NCBI GenBank assembly: GCA_039621445.1
Contig: CP154954.1
Location: 61,439,858-61,503,857, forward strand
Source: Euglena gracilis
Taxonomy: Eukaryota; Euglenida; Euglenophyceae; Euglenales
Length of the DNA stretch: 64,000 nucleotides
Direction: 5' to 3'
The position numbers and the translations under genes were made by a program. Every line of letters begins with the position of its first letter. Position 1 is the stretch's first letter. Below are positions 33,116 to 43,633 of this stretch, in pieces. A model generated the notes under the pieces. That model saw nothing but the letters and a program-made list of their open reading frames with translations, was not told where the DNA came from and made no database searches.

Positions 33116-33832
33116 TTGTGTGTTGAAGTACATCGTCAATTGGACAAACGCGGAATCGCGTCCTTGTTCGGAGTCGCGGGAATCGCGCAGCAGGACCTGC
33201 AATGGCAGAAAGCCAATCTCTCTGACGCCGAATGGCAGAATGCCAACCCCTCCAATGCCCCTGCATACGAGTGGCAGAATACCCACGACAATTGTCCTCT
33301 ATCTAATACACCTGATACACCTGGTAATATGCCTGATGAAGTGTCTCCGGACACAACGTATTACCGATGTGGCTCGGTAAGCTGTGTTTCATCCCTTCAT
33401 AGGAGTGAAACCGAAACATTTTTTGCGAACCACATCTCGAATGCGTTCAATTTTGGACAATACCGCATTTTGGAAATTTGGTTTTCCAAAATCGCACAAA
33501 TCGCGAAGTCGATGGACCTACAATTGGAGATTAACGCATTCTCGTCCAAAGCACGTTCTCGTTTATCCAATTATTGGTTAAGCCATACAAGTGCTTTTGA
33601 TAAGTTTTGGGGTGATGCGGTCCTGTGGGTACACCCACCACTGAAACTTATCCATCTTGTTGTTGACAAGATCCTTCGGGATCAAGCACGCGGTGTGCTA
33701 CTCATTCCTATAAATTCCGCAGCGGAATGGTTCCTACAACTGACGTATGTCACTTTTAAGTGGTGTGATTTACCGAATGACACCCCCTTGTTCGAAGATT
33801 TTTGCGGTGTCATGTTACAACCATTGAAATAA
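33116..33832 (+). pseudogene. pol: G4 Dam-like domain
   Basis: Open for 238 residues. The N-terminal part is Asp/Asn/Pro-rich. From about residue 95: NAFNFGQYRILEIWFSKIA, LQLEINAFSSKARSRL, SAFDKFWGDAVLWVHPPL (HPPL at 33632-33643), VDKILRDQARGVLLIPI and AEWFLQLTYVTFKW. It aligns through its full length with the G1 domain and matches the phage-Dam plan of D-x-F, [NH]PP-x and hydrophobic-IP. His replaces the Asn or Asp of the catalytic motif, as in G1, which suggests a G-family trait rather than random decay. Confidence 0.65.
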
Positions 33833-34140
33833 ATCATTTTCTGTGTTTCTTTCGTTGATGCATTCGGAACTGTTGACCACACTGACAAATTCCTACGGGA
33901 TAAAGGTCAGAATGACCATATATACCACCTCTCCGCAGTGATAGAAAGCGGTGGTCAACATCACAAATCACAAGAATTATATACGAAGATTCAGTGATGT
34001 TTTAGAACATCCTATCTATGCCCATGACATAGATCCTCCTCCTGAAATTCTGCAATTCTGCAATTCGAGGGCCTATTGGTGTCTGTAAAATCGAACTCAA
34101 AGAAGGTGCACAGGTGTGAGAATGACCTTTTGGTGTAATT
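33833..34140 (+). pseudogene. pol: G4 RT N-terminal fragment
   Basis: Readings VDAFG, LSAVIESGGQH, then in another frame AIRGPIGVCKIELKEGAQ correspond to the G1 segment just before the RT fingers. The homology stops at ELKEGAQ, where the deletion begins. Confidence 0.6.
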
Positions 34141-34149
34141 AATGTTGTC

Positions 34150-34600
34150 ATAACACCACACATTCTTCTTCCAACCCGGAGCATCCGGATGTCCAGACAG
34201 TGTGACCCTCAGGGACCTGGGAGTCCCGGTCCCGCCTGTGCTCCGCGGAGTGCATCCAGTGTGTGCTTACGCGGAACACATGCACCGCTTTACCCCTGAA
34301 GTCACAGAATGTGAGATGGGTGATGTCCAAATGCAAGAACCAATATACTTACCACAACAACGTTTTACCTCTCCACCACGAATGCCGCCTGCCCGAAACT
34401 GGGAGGCGCGTGTACAATCACAATACGTCACGGAGGCCGAAGAGCCATACGATGAACAGTACACTGACGAAGTGGCCGAAGAGCCTTATGACGAGGATAC
34501 AACCGCAGAACGTGAGCCGGAGGATAACATGGAAAAAGACGAACAACCACAACCTGCACCTCAACCTTCACAACCTGTACAATATGGTGTTCAGATTCGG
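34150..34600 (+). pseudogene. G4 accessory ORF A fragment
   Basis: The segment PGASGCPDSVTLRDLGVPVPP corresponds to PDASGFAADITMRDLGVEVPP of ORF A in G1. It is followed by an acidic, Tyr/Glu/Pro-rich region (EEPYDE twice). Its presence here, in a copy from which RT to chromodomain has been lost, shows that ORF A belongs to the G family. The right end merges into GC-rich K' sequence near 34600. Function unknown. Confidence 0.55.
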
Positions 34601-34983
34601 GACAAAGGGGGAAGGGACACAAGGCGGCTGGCCCTCCGCAGCAGGCCGCCCAGGGGTCTTCGGGTTCCAGCACACCCAGATTACCGCGGATCACAACACC
34701 AGGAGGGGAGGGGAAAAACACAAAACAAAAAAAATGAAAAATAAAAAACAAAACGCTCTCACAGGCATCAATCAGGGAGGCAGCGAGGGAGGTCATCAAC
34801 GTTCCCCAAACCAGCAAAGGCACGGATGAAACCGCCCCCAGCACGGAAAGGGTTTCAGGTTTTTCGATTCGCCAGGTGAGGTGCGTCAGGACCGCACCTT
34901 CCACTTCAAACCCCACACCACCGCAAACCCCAGCGCCATTCCCAGCCCGTTCCTCAGGGTTTGGGAGGTCGCCCTCCCGGTGA
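34600..34983 (+). pseudogene. K' N-terminal pol or gag-tail linker
   Basis: One frame reads GHKAAGPPQQAAQGSSGSS and later REAAREVINVPQTSKG, then a Pro/Ser-rich stretch up to a TGA at 34981. This looks like the linker between a gag tail and the methyltransferase domain. No catalytic motif is seen. Confidence 0.35.
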
Positions 34984-35500
34984 ATCTCCCAGGACTACCA
35001 CGTCCGGGAGGAGTACGTCAGGGACGTACTCCGCCGCCGGGGGGTCCAGCCGGAGGTCGACGCTTTTTCTGCCAATGAAAACCGCAGGTTTGTCCGCTGG
35101 TGGGGGCCAGGGAGTGGGGAAGGGGAAGATGCCCTCAAACAGGACTGGGGCAGGGAGGTTTTGTGGATCAACCCACCTTATAAAAAATACAAATACAGCA
35201 GGTTGTCGAAAAAATTAGGAGGGATCAAGCCCATGCCATCCTGGTGATCCCCAGGTGGCTGGGGCGGCGTTGGTACAGGGAGGCCAGTGGCTTGGCAGTG
35301 TGCCAAGTCACGTTCCCTCAGGGAACACGATTTTTCGGCAGAGGGGAGGAGTTGTGCCGGGGGACAAAGTGGCACATCACATTCTTTTTGCTGTGTGGGC
35401 ACCCAGACCGATGCACGCGGGAGGAGGTGACACAAAAGGGGAGGGAGAAAAAGACCAGGTTCGGGACACATTTTTCAGGGCCACCCCCAGGGACCGGGGG
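34984..35500 (+). pseudogene. pol: K' Dam-like (N6-adenine methyltransferase-like) domain
   Basis: Order: SQDYHVREEYVRDVLRRRG, then VQPEVDAFSANENRRFVRWW, ALKQDWGREVLWINPPY (NPPY at 35170-35181) and, after a frame change at an A6 run (about 35200), AHAILVIPRWLGRRWYREAS followed by TFPQGTRFFGRG. This matches phage-type Dam closely: acidic residue after the first strand with N.n.R, a D..W pair, the catalytic NPPY, and the LVIP strand before W..W. NPPY is the canonical form, so this copy is nearer to an enzyme than those in G. Dam enzymes transfer a methyl group from AdoMet to adenine N6. Activity in this copy is unlikely because of the frameshift. The next domain is a cytosine methyltransferase. 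Confidence 0.7.
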
Positions 35501-35549
35501 GGCCACAGGGGAGGTCAAGCCGGCACACCTGGGGCAGGTGAGGAGAGCG

Positions 35550-36190
35550 GACCGGCCGAGACGGATGTTGGACCTGTTCTGCGGGGCAGGTTCAGTGGGG
35601 GACGTCTACCGCAGCCTGGGTTAGCAGGTCACGTCGGTGGACGTGGACCCAGGTGGTGGCCAGACATTTGTGTTGACGTGCTGAAATGAAATTTTAAAAA
35701 ACAGTTCCAGCCTGGGGATTTTGAGGTGGTGGTGTGCGGGGTCCCCTGCACCGAATTCAGCCTGGCCCTGACCACCAGGGAGCGGGATTTTAAATTGGCT
35801 GATCGGCTGGTGCAGCGGGCCCTGGCCATCATCAGATACCTCCGCCCACGGCGGTGGTGGTTGGAAAACCCCCGGTACGGTTACCTGCGCACCCGCAGGT
35901 ACATGACGGGGATCCCACACGTGGTCGTGGATTACTGCCAGTACGCTGACTGGGGCTACCAGAAGCCCACCAGGATATGGGGCAGCCCCCATGTCCTCGG
36001 TCTCCGGCCACGGGTGTGTGACGGCCGGACCTGCTCCAACCTGGAAAGCCCAGTACCTGAGGGGGGACGAACGGAACGGCACAAAATTCGGCTCAGCAGT
36101 AAACACCAAAACCTGCCCAGGCACCTGAAATATCTGATCCCAGAGGCACTCGTCAGGGATCTAGCCACAGCACTGGCACCGGAGGCCCTG
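35550..36190 (+). pseudogene. pol: K' cytosine-C5 DNA methyltransferase domain
   Basis: Motif I reads MLDLFCGAGSVGDVYRSLG (core at 35571-35594), followed by VTSVDVDP (second strand acid). Motif IV is VVVCGVPCTEFSLAL with the catalytic Cys at 35747, motif VI is WWLENPRYG (ENP at 35865), then VVDYCQYADWGYQKPTRIW as the motif VIII equivalent, and LIPEALVRDLATAL as a motif X-like end. The set is diagnostic for DNA cytosine-C5 methyltransferases and is most like the short phage-type enzymes. A TAG near 35622, a frame change and a TGA near 35687 break it. It lies between a Dam-like domain and a protease, so it was part of a polyprotein. Cytosine methyltransferases in retrotransposons have been described in some algae and dinoflagellates. 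Confidence 0.85.
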
Positions 36191-36199
36191 GCTGCTGTG

Positions 36200-36670
36200 T
36201 CTCCGGGGCCAGAGGGAGCCCAACGGGGGGTGCACTCGGTCCTGCTCATTATGGTGGGACAGGGTGCAAGGGAACGGCAGCTGCTGATGCGGGTGCAGGC
36301 CAGGGGGGCAGACGGACAGTCCCACTTCATCAACGCCCTCATTAACCCAGGGGCGGAGGTGAACCTGGTGGGAAGAGGCATGCTTCCCAGCACTTATCTC
36401 CTACCTGCCCCCAAGCCCCTGTCCCTGGTGACGGCTAGTGGAGCCAAGATGGAAGGTGGGGAACGTGAGGCAACCCTGGACCTGGTCATCCGGCAAGAGG
36501 GAGGCCTGGGTCAGGGGGAGGCCGACATCCACGTGGAGGCCATCATCGGCTTCCCGTGGCTGGAGGAGAACCAGCTCGGGGCGTTCCCACATCTCCGGGC
36601 CTTGGCACTGAGGGGGGACCAGGTGGCCCTCCTTCGGGGACATGACACGGAGTTTGCAAAACGGTTACCG
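36200..36670 (+). pseudogene. pol: K' aspartic protease
   Basis: In the same frame as the cytosine methyltransferase. It reads FINALINPGAEVNLVGRG, LSLVTASGAKMEGGERE, then VEAIIGFPWLEENQLG. The layout is that of a retropepsin: hydrophobic-x-DSGA with a second hydrophobic strand, then IGFPWL. The active-site triad DSG is changed to NPG (36344-36352), which should abolish activity. Residues after about 36670 are low in complexity. Confidence 0.75.
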
Positions 36671-37139
36671 AAGAAACACTGGGAATCTGGCCCCTCACAG
36701 CGGCATCACAAGCCACTGGGGGAGCACCACTTGGAACAGGGGAAAAAACCACAGACGGTTCGGCAGACAGGGCCCTGCCCCTCTGGGGGCCAGAACCCGA
36801 TAACCCACTGGGAAAAACTGCAGCCACAGAAGCTGGGCCCGGGGATACCACTTCCCCAGGTGTTTGGGCTGCTGTCTCCGCTGCCCGGCTGCTGGGGCCA
36901 GCAGAGAGCCCCTGGGGGGCCACAGGCCCCTTGCCCCACTGGGGCTGGGATGAACTGGCAGCTGGTGCTGGGGGCCAGGAGGCATTTTGGCCCCCGCGGC
37001 ACCCGAGCCATTGTCACTCTGGACCCCCCGGCATGGGCTGTGTCTGGTCTGTGGTTGCGGGGGCACTCTGGCTTCGGTGCCTTGGGGGTCTTCGCTCTCC
37101 GGCCCCACTCCTCTGGGTGGCCCTGGTAGCTCCTGGATG
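36671..37139. other. Junction between K' pol (plus) and K' gag (minus)
   Basis: Both strands are open here and both readings are Pro/Gly-rich; I cannot tell which was coding. The break between the two inverted parts must lie in this stretch. Confidence 0.4.
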
Positions 37140-38670
37140 GGGGGCAAAATTTTTCAAAATTTTCGATTTTGTTTTCCAAAACGGAAAGCCGCTTTTTTAT
37201 TTCGGCATTTTCTTTTGGTACCCCCTTCATTGTTGAGTCCACCTCCATGAGCAGGGCGTTGTGGGCCTGGATCACCTGCCCGTAGGCGGTGACCTCGGCC
37301 CACAGCTCCTGCAGGCTGTGGCCCTGCCCCTCAGCCCTGGCTCTTAGCTCCCTTATGTCTTCCCTTATGGTCCATTGTTGTTCAACGATGGCTGTGGCCT
37401 GTCCGTCCAGCTCTGCTCGAAAATTTTGCAGGGCCTGTGCAATCCTTTCATTTCTTTCTTGCAGGTCCCCGAGTTCACCCGTCAGCTGGTTTAATATTTG
37501 GTCCAGGGCCTCGTCCTGGGCCTGCTGCCGCCCGCTGGCCAGCTCCTGGCTCCTCATCACCTCCTCCGTGGTGCGGACGGAGGTGACGAGCAGCTCCTCA
37601 ATATTTCTAACTCGCCCAGCCATCGCCTCGTTAATCCCCTGACCATCAGCTGGCTGGTGACCCTGCCTGGCGATAACCTCGAGCCCCTGGACCCTCTGGG
37701 CTAGTTGGTCCACAGTTCCGAGGCTTTCGCCCAGCCGGTGGTCACCAGCTCGCTCAGGGCTGTCATCCACCCAGAAAAACTTTCCATCTGCTTCTGCTGC
37801 AAATTTTGAAAATTTTCAGCCAGCTGGGACGCTAGCCCAGCCTGGGTTCTTTCCATTTGCTGCACCACTCCTTGGAAATTTTCAGTGACCCGTTGAAACT
37901 GCAGGGACACCAACTGCTCCTGGCGGCTAACTGAAGTGGTGGCCCGCGCTTCAGCGAGCCGACTTTGCAGGTCGCCAATCCAACCATCCAACCGCTGGAT
38001 CTCCTGCCCCAGAACCGCTGAGGCAGCGGCTTGTGCCTCCGACTCCTCCCACAACCTCTGGGGGGGTACGGGGGGTGCCTCCCCTTCGGGCTCTGTTCTG
38101 GCACAAACCCCCCCTGGGCTGTCTGGTCCTCGTCCTCCATCAAATCCCCTGCTGGGGGCAGCCCCTGCATCTGCCACTGGGTGGCTGGGACTGGGGCATG
38201 TCCTTGGTGCTCATCATGCCCGGGACCGGCATGCACCAGCGGGCAATGGTCGTGTCCGGCTGGGAAATGCCCAGACCCGACATGGCCTACCGGCGCATGT
38301 GCCGGCCAGGCATCCCCGGGGTTCTGCCAGGGCCCCGCCTCCAATAGAAGGGGCTGGGCATGGCTTGCAAATTCCTCGCATTGCAAATTGCCACATGACC
38401 TGCCTTGTCATGTCATGCACAAACCCTGGCGTGACCAAGCTGGGCATGCCGGAGAGCAGCCCCAGGCTGCTGGGCAATGCCATGCCGGACCCAGATGATT
38501 CTGGTTGCTGGGGGTCCGGCAGTGCATGCCCGGAAATGGCCAGAAGCTGCTGGGCCTGGCCGTAATGGCTGGGGCTGTCATGGCTGTGGCTTGCTTCGTC
38601 CTCGTCCTCCTCCTGTGCTTCATAATTGGGGAGTGGCTCCCCAGGCTCACATAGTGTGAGCCCAGAGGGC
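37140..38670 (-). pseudogene. gag: K' gag: coiled-coil protein
   Basis: Minus-strand readings in three frames (from about 38670, 38386-37832, 38177-37701, 37770-37140). The first part is acidic (NYEAQEEDEDEASHSHD), the middle is Pro/Gly-rich, and the last 200 residues are a long coiled coil (RVRNIEELLVTSVRTTEEVM, ERNERIAQALQNFRAELDG, KRLSVLENKIENFEKF). The gag follows the PBS by few bases, so translation must start early. A capsid block like that at 4190-4411 is not seen, so the copy may be cut before it. Confidence 0.6.
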
Positions 38671-38691
38671 TCAAACCTACCTCTGCAACCA
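38671..38691 (-). other. K' primer binding site
   Basis: On the minus strand TGGTTGCAGAGGTAGGTTTG follows the LTR without a gap. The TGG start and the tRNA-like complement support a PBS. Confidence 0.6.
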
Positions 38692-39343
38692 TGTAAGGGT
38701 TGCCCCTCCTGAGGTAGCTGTGAAGGGACCCCTGGTGGCGCAACCCGCGTAGGATCGTTTAAGTTTGAGCCAATCGGCCCAACTGGTGGGGGTTTTCCCC
38801 TTGGAGGAAAAGTGGGGTAGGGGTTGGTGTTGGTGAGGATGGAGATGTTGAAAATGACATACTTTTGCCTCAACAAATGAACTTGAATACTTGAAAAATC
38901 AATGAGAATTGAACTTGAAATTTGTAATTTGTATTTCCTTGATATGTCCTTGAATTCCTTTGCAAGCAAACAATTGGTGAACACAAATGACAGAGTGTGA
39001 ACAGATCCCTGTGAACAGAAAATGTACAGTGGAGGAGGGCTACAGCTGGGGGGATACTTTGCGCAATTCTTAATGAATTGCGCCATCCCAAGCGCCCACC
39101 AAGGGGGTGCGCATGCTTGCGCAAAGCCCAGCAGGGCTTGCACATCCCCTTGGGGGGCCCCCTCAACCTTCCTCCTCCTTTACCTTCCCTTGGCTTGGTC
39201 AAAATGGGCTGTTGGGCCCTTTTGGGGGCCAGTGGGGCCTCAAAAAGCCCTTGGGGGCCTTGGAGCCCCCTTGCGGCACTTCGTGGCCCCTTTGGGCCCC
39301 CTTGGGACCTCACCTTGGGGCAGGAACTCTCGGACCGCGCACA
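38692..39343 (-). repeat. K' LTR (652 bp)
   Basis: From TGTGCGCGGTCCG to CCCTTACA on the minus strand (TG...CA ends). It matches 57201-57880 and the first 505 bases at 30975-31479. It is inserted in G2 right after the nucleocapsid segment. Confidence 0.85.
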
Positions 39344-39357
39344 CCCTACTCCAAGTC

Positions 39358-40165
39358 TGATTCAGCACTTCGGCTGTTTATCGTTTTCTTGTGTGAGTAG
39401 ATAGCGCGCAATGCGCGGACCGCATTGCGGTCGTCCTCCAACGAGGATTCGGAGTACTCATCCCCCTACCTGCCCGAAGCCGGGATTCCCTCCTCCAAAG
39501 AGGAGGTTTCGAACCCGACCTTGTGCTTGTTGTTGTGTTTTGTATCAGTGTGGTGACGTTGGTTCGGTCGGGGAGAGCGAGAACGGTAACATTTGGACGA
39601 ATGGTGGTTGTGTGATACACAAAGGGAACACTTTTGTCGGTTTTGTGATTTTTGTCGGTTTTGGGATGGGCTTTCACCCCTTGAAGGTCTTGGTGAACGG
39701 AATCCTGTTCGAGCACGGTTTTTGTAACCCGGTTTCCCGGACGACGATCGCGAAGACGATGATCCACTTCGCAAACGTGATCCCGATGAGTCGCGATTTG
39801 TATCACGTTTATAAGGGGGTGGGGTGCTCGACCACGAGGTGCGCGACCGCGTCCGGGGTCGCGGAACGGTGATCAGGACCTTTGTCGATAACCCGACGAT
39901 TGTGATTGTCCATATTTGTGCGAATATCCAGAGGAGCGCGAGCTCCGCGAGGATTGTGAACTCCTTGGACTCTGATACCGCTTTCGCGTATCAGGGTGGG
40001 GGCAGTCACGGGACGTATGCCCCGCTTTGTTGCACAAAAAGCACGTTTTTTCAGAAGCATGGTCAGATGACCGCGGATAGCGCGTTTTTGTGTCTCCCCT
40101 TGGAGAGTTTGTATGTCTACCGTATCCCCGTGGAGATTTTGGAGAAGACGTCTTTTGTAGGGCAC
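39358..40165 (-). pseudogene. gag: G2 nucleocapsid: zinc knuckle and SR-rich linker
   Basis: Readings in three frames. 39774-39466 shows RSRSGSSSSRSSSG and CSLCVSHNHHSSKC (C-x2-C-x4/5-H-x3/4-C). The first knuckle lies near 40035 (read CATKRGIRP in the annotated frame; degraded). Same plan as in G1. Confidence 0.6.
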
Positions 40166-40223
40166 TTGCCGTACCGCTAGGGAGACCGGCGGTAGGGTGG
40201 TGGGTGTAAGCCGATTGTATCTG

Positions 40224-40745
40224 TCACAACACTTGTGAGAGTTTCATTTGTTTGGAAACATAGTTCCATCTTTGTTCAAGTGTAAGTTTGATGTCCGGGA
40301 GTTCCTCGCGGTGGATGTCTTTGAGAATTTTAGGACAAAAATGGAGGAGAACCGCATCGAATTGTTCTTTCATTCGGTTCTCTCCAAGTTTCTCAACCTC
40401 AGAAGCCAATCCCAACCATTTGGAATATCAAAGGTCGATTGACTTCCATTTTCGGTCACTGGGCCCGAATTCCAGCGTAATTCGCGAAATTAGGCTTGAA
40501 CAGGTTGACGCATTTTGGTCAACCAGTTCATCAAAAGTAATCCGATTCCGGATCACAAGTTGTCGGGCGCGTTCTTTTTCTTCCTTGTGGAGGCAATCAA
40601 CAAATTCCATTTTGATTACCTGGGGGTTCCCGTCTTGGGTTGGACCCTTCAAGTCCCAGTAGTATGTCCAGTCGTGCCAAAATTTTTTCCAAGTTGTGGG
40701 ATATCCGTCCCATTGTGGCTTCACCTTGTTGGCAAGTGCAATTGT
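40224..40745 (-). pseudogene. gag: G2 gag C-terminal capsid-like part
   Basis: Contains QWDGYPTTWKKFWHDWTYYW, ARQLVIRNRITFDELVDQ, KWKSIDLWYSKW, EQFDAVLLHFCPK and RWNYVSKQMKLSQVL, co-linear with G1 22205-22750. A short in-frame loss relative to G1 lies near 40470 (the KKWRQCA segment). Confidence 0.7.
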
Positions 40746-40781
40746 ACCTTTGAAATCGCGTTGTGGGCCGCGATTTCCATC

Positions 40782-43633
40782 TTAATTGTTGTTGTAGGGT
40801 TGTTGTGGTGGGATGCGCGAGTGAGCATCTAGAATGGTACTCATGGTACCGTAGGTACCATGGGTATTTGGTACATCGCAGTTACGCGAAATATATGGTT
40901 GTGTTTCGGTATTCCGCGATTCGAATTGTAAAGGGTCGCGATTCCACGATTCGGGGTGTGGTGACATACCAGAGGGGTAGGAATCCCTTTGTTCACCCGC
41001 AAATCGGGGAACCGCGGTAAATTCCGTGTTTCGCATTCGCGATCCGTGGCCAGTACCCGGAGTAGGGGTATGGCTCATTCCGCGAAACAGTCCCGATTCA
41101 TGGAGTTCTTGTTGTAAAACCGGGGGATTCGCGGTTTTTTGTTGTAAAAACCGGTTCCTCATCCGAAGATTCACCCTTAGTGGGGGGAATCTTAAGTTGT
41201 GGTATAAACAGGCGATTGTAATCGCGATTATAGGCATGTTCATGACCACGTGAATCCGTGGACGCTTGTAGGGCATGCGCATCCGAGGATGGTTGTAAGG
41301 GTGCACGTACTGCGCTTTTAGAAGGATTGGCATCCAACGAATCGCGAATTTGATGCACAAAGTCGCGAGTTGGATGTCGGGCATCCGAGGATGTTTCGGT
41401 TGATGCACGAAAGCGCGTTGTGCGCTGGAAGTTGCATTTTGACCACCAAAAACACGGTCTTTAGTGGCAAAGTGCGGGGGGTTGCGGGATTTTGCATGAA
41501 TCTCATCCAGACTCAATGCAAAATCTTGGATACTTTGTTCCAGTGGACCAACCACTTGAAAACGGTCCGAAATTCGTTCAACATCACCCTGCAAACGCTT
41601 AATACTTTTGCGGTATGAGGGTAACTCATCCAAAAGTGGTAGTTTGTCAACAATGGATTCAAAATCCGCTGAAAACTTTGGAAAAGTGGTGTCCAATAAT
41701 TGGACCCGCTTTTCCAAAGTTTCCATTGCGGTTATAAGGGCGTTCAACCCATTCTCGGTTTGTGGGGTTGTGGTACCCAACGTGGGTTGGGGTACCCCTA
41801 CCGCATTTTCAGCGATTTTGTCATCCATGATTGTAGAAAGTCGGTTCTCCAACACCGAAAGTTGTTGTTTTAGTGTGACCGAATTTTCGGTCCTCATCAA
41901 GGTTTCACAAAATCGTTGTAACTTTTCATGATTTTTCGCAAGCACTAGGTCGTAAAATGTGCGGAAATGAAGGGGTAGTTCGACTTCGTGAACCGTTCGT
42001 TCATCCGGGGATGGTTGGAGTCCGGAGACCCTTGTAGAAAGTGTTTGTACGCGTTTTTGTAAATGGGAAGTGGTGGATTGCATGGTTTTGTGTTAGGTAT
42101 TCAAATCCGCAAGCGCGGTTTCAATGCCGGTGATATCCGGAATTGAGTTTTGAATACCGTTCCACCGTTTGTGTAAATCCGCAAACGCGGATTCGATTTC
42201 GTTCACGTCCGCTTGTAACTGGTTGTGCAAATCGGTTGCAGTGGATCGGAATACCCCCATACTGGGATTTTTGGTGGAAGTCTCCACAAAGCGGCGTTGT
42301 AAGTCTCAAATTGCAGTTTGTAGCCCCGAAACATCCGCAAAAGCGGTTTTCAGGTCTGCAAACGCAATTTGGAGGTCCTCATTTGCGTTTTGGATAGTAG
42401 TTATGACCGTTTCTCGGTCTTGGAGTTCCTTCCGCATTCGTGGTTTGTAAGATAAGAATCACGGCATCGCGGGATTGGAGTTCCGCCGTGGCGGTTTGTA
42501 ATGCGTTGGAAGCAGTTTCAAGTTTTTATACGTCCTTTTGCCACTTTTTATGGAGGAAATCTTGCCGATGCACGATTTCGGCCACTTGAGTGTGCAATTG
42601 TGGTCAAATTGTGGGAAACGTCACCACATTTGCAGGAAGTTTGTTCCAAACGAGCAATCCGCTCTTCCAGTTGTTGAGCAAAAGCTCTTTGTACATAGTT
42701 TTTGTGTATTTGTGCAAAATTTTGATGAAAAGTCGCGTTTTCATCACCCAAACACAAAATGCGTTCTTGGGACTGTTGTACAACATTGGACACAGTTGAA
42801 AATTGCTCATATGCGACATATGAGCCAAGTTCCGCACCCGTAGGCGCTTAATCCCGTTGTTGTAACCGGGACTGCATTTGTTGCATTGTATAAATTGTTT
42901 TTCTGTATAAACAGTTGTGGTAGATTTTGTTGTAAATGTGAAAATTTTGCGTTATTCCGCGATTCCGCGGTGTGGAGGGTCTCTTGTACCGGTTGGAAAT
43001 TTTGTCCCAAGTTGTTGCGCAAAAATGCGTCAAAACCTTGGTGAAGGTCCTGAAAGTCCATTGTAGTGGAGTTAAAAATCTTTTGGCAAAATTGTCCAAA
43101 TTCTTGAATATATTGCCAAAGGAAGTCCACTTTGCCGAAAACGGCCTTGTGACTGTCTTCATCAAATTGTATGACTTGGTTTAGTGTTTTAGCACAATTT
43201 TCGATGCATGCTTCGATGTGTCGAAATTGCTGTTGTAGTGGGTGGTTCTCCGGCAAATTTGCGACTACGCGCTCAACGGGATTACTGGAGAACTCATCTC
43301 GGTCTTCCTCGGAGTCATTGCCCATGGGAACAATGATACCGGCAGTGTCCGGGACCACCAACCGCATTTCTGCGGACCAAGGTAGTCCGAGGATTTCTCC
43401 CAATTGTGGAGGGGGAGCAAGTCCCGACTGGGGCTTACCGGTGGTAGAGCCGGGGGGGGGGTTGGAAAAAACAAGGTGTTTCCAACCCTTCCTCGTAAGG
43501 GGGGGAGCTCTGCTGGCAATTGGGTGCCAAAAGGCACTAATTGCCAGTCCCGTTCGGGCATTCTGCCCACTTGTGAGTCAGACTCCGCAGAGGCGGAGGG
43601 GGGCCGTAGACCCATTGTAGGGTTATGTTGCAC
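40782..43633 (-). pseudogene. gag: G2 gag coiled-coil part
   Basis: The main readings are 43403-42807 (198 residues) and 42083-40782 (433 residues), linked by short pieces in other frames with several stops around 42090-42800. The start has WSAEMRLVVPDTAGI and NHPLQQQFRHIEACIENC, co-linear with G1 gag. The rest is heptad-rich (QKRVQTLSTRVSGLQ, LENRLSTIMDDKIAE). The last third is rich in His, Pro, Tyr and Arg. G2 and G3 are much closer to each other than to G1. Confidence 0.65.

Larger units (their letters stand above)
31480..34600 (+). mobile_element. G4: internal fragment of a G element
   Basis: This plus-strand piece carries nucleocapsid, protease, Cys4 finger, Dam-like domain and the RT N-terminus. 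It then jumps near 34120-34170 straight to accessory ORF A. RT palm, RNase H, integrase and chromodomain are missing, as are both LTRs and gag. It is joined to a K LTR on the left and to K' gag-pol sequence on the right. Confidence 0.75.
34600..39343. mobile_element. K': second K element copy, with pol and gag on opposite strands
   Basis: LTR (38692-39343), PBS and gag point left; the pol part (Dam-like, cytosine methyltransferase, protease) points right at about 34750-36670. RT, RNase H and integrase are not present here. The LTR is inserted into G2 at 39344. It belongs with K by LTR sequence and by GC-rich composition. Confidence 0.65.

Noticed and set aside
34984-36190. Bacterial restriction-modification or phage genes
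   Set aside because: The two methyltransferase domains are in one frame-related series with a retropepsin and lie beside K LTR and gag, so they are retroelement domains and not a bacterial island.
35726-37129. Single protein from cytosine methyltransferase through to 37129
   Set aside because: Recognisable sequence ends with the protease near 36670; the rest is low-complexity and overlaps the junction with minus-strand gag.
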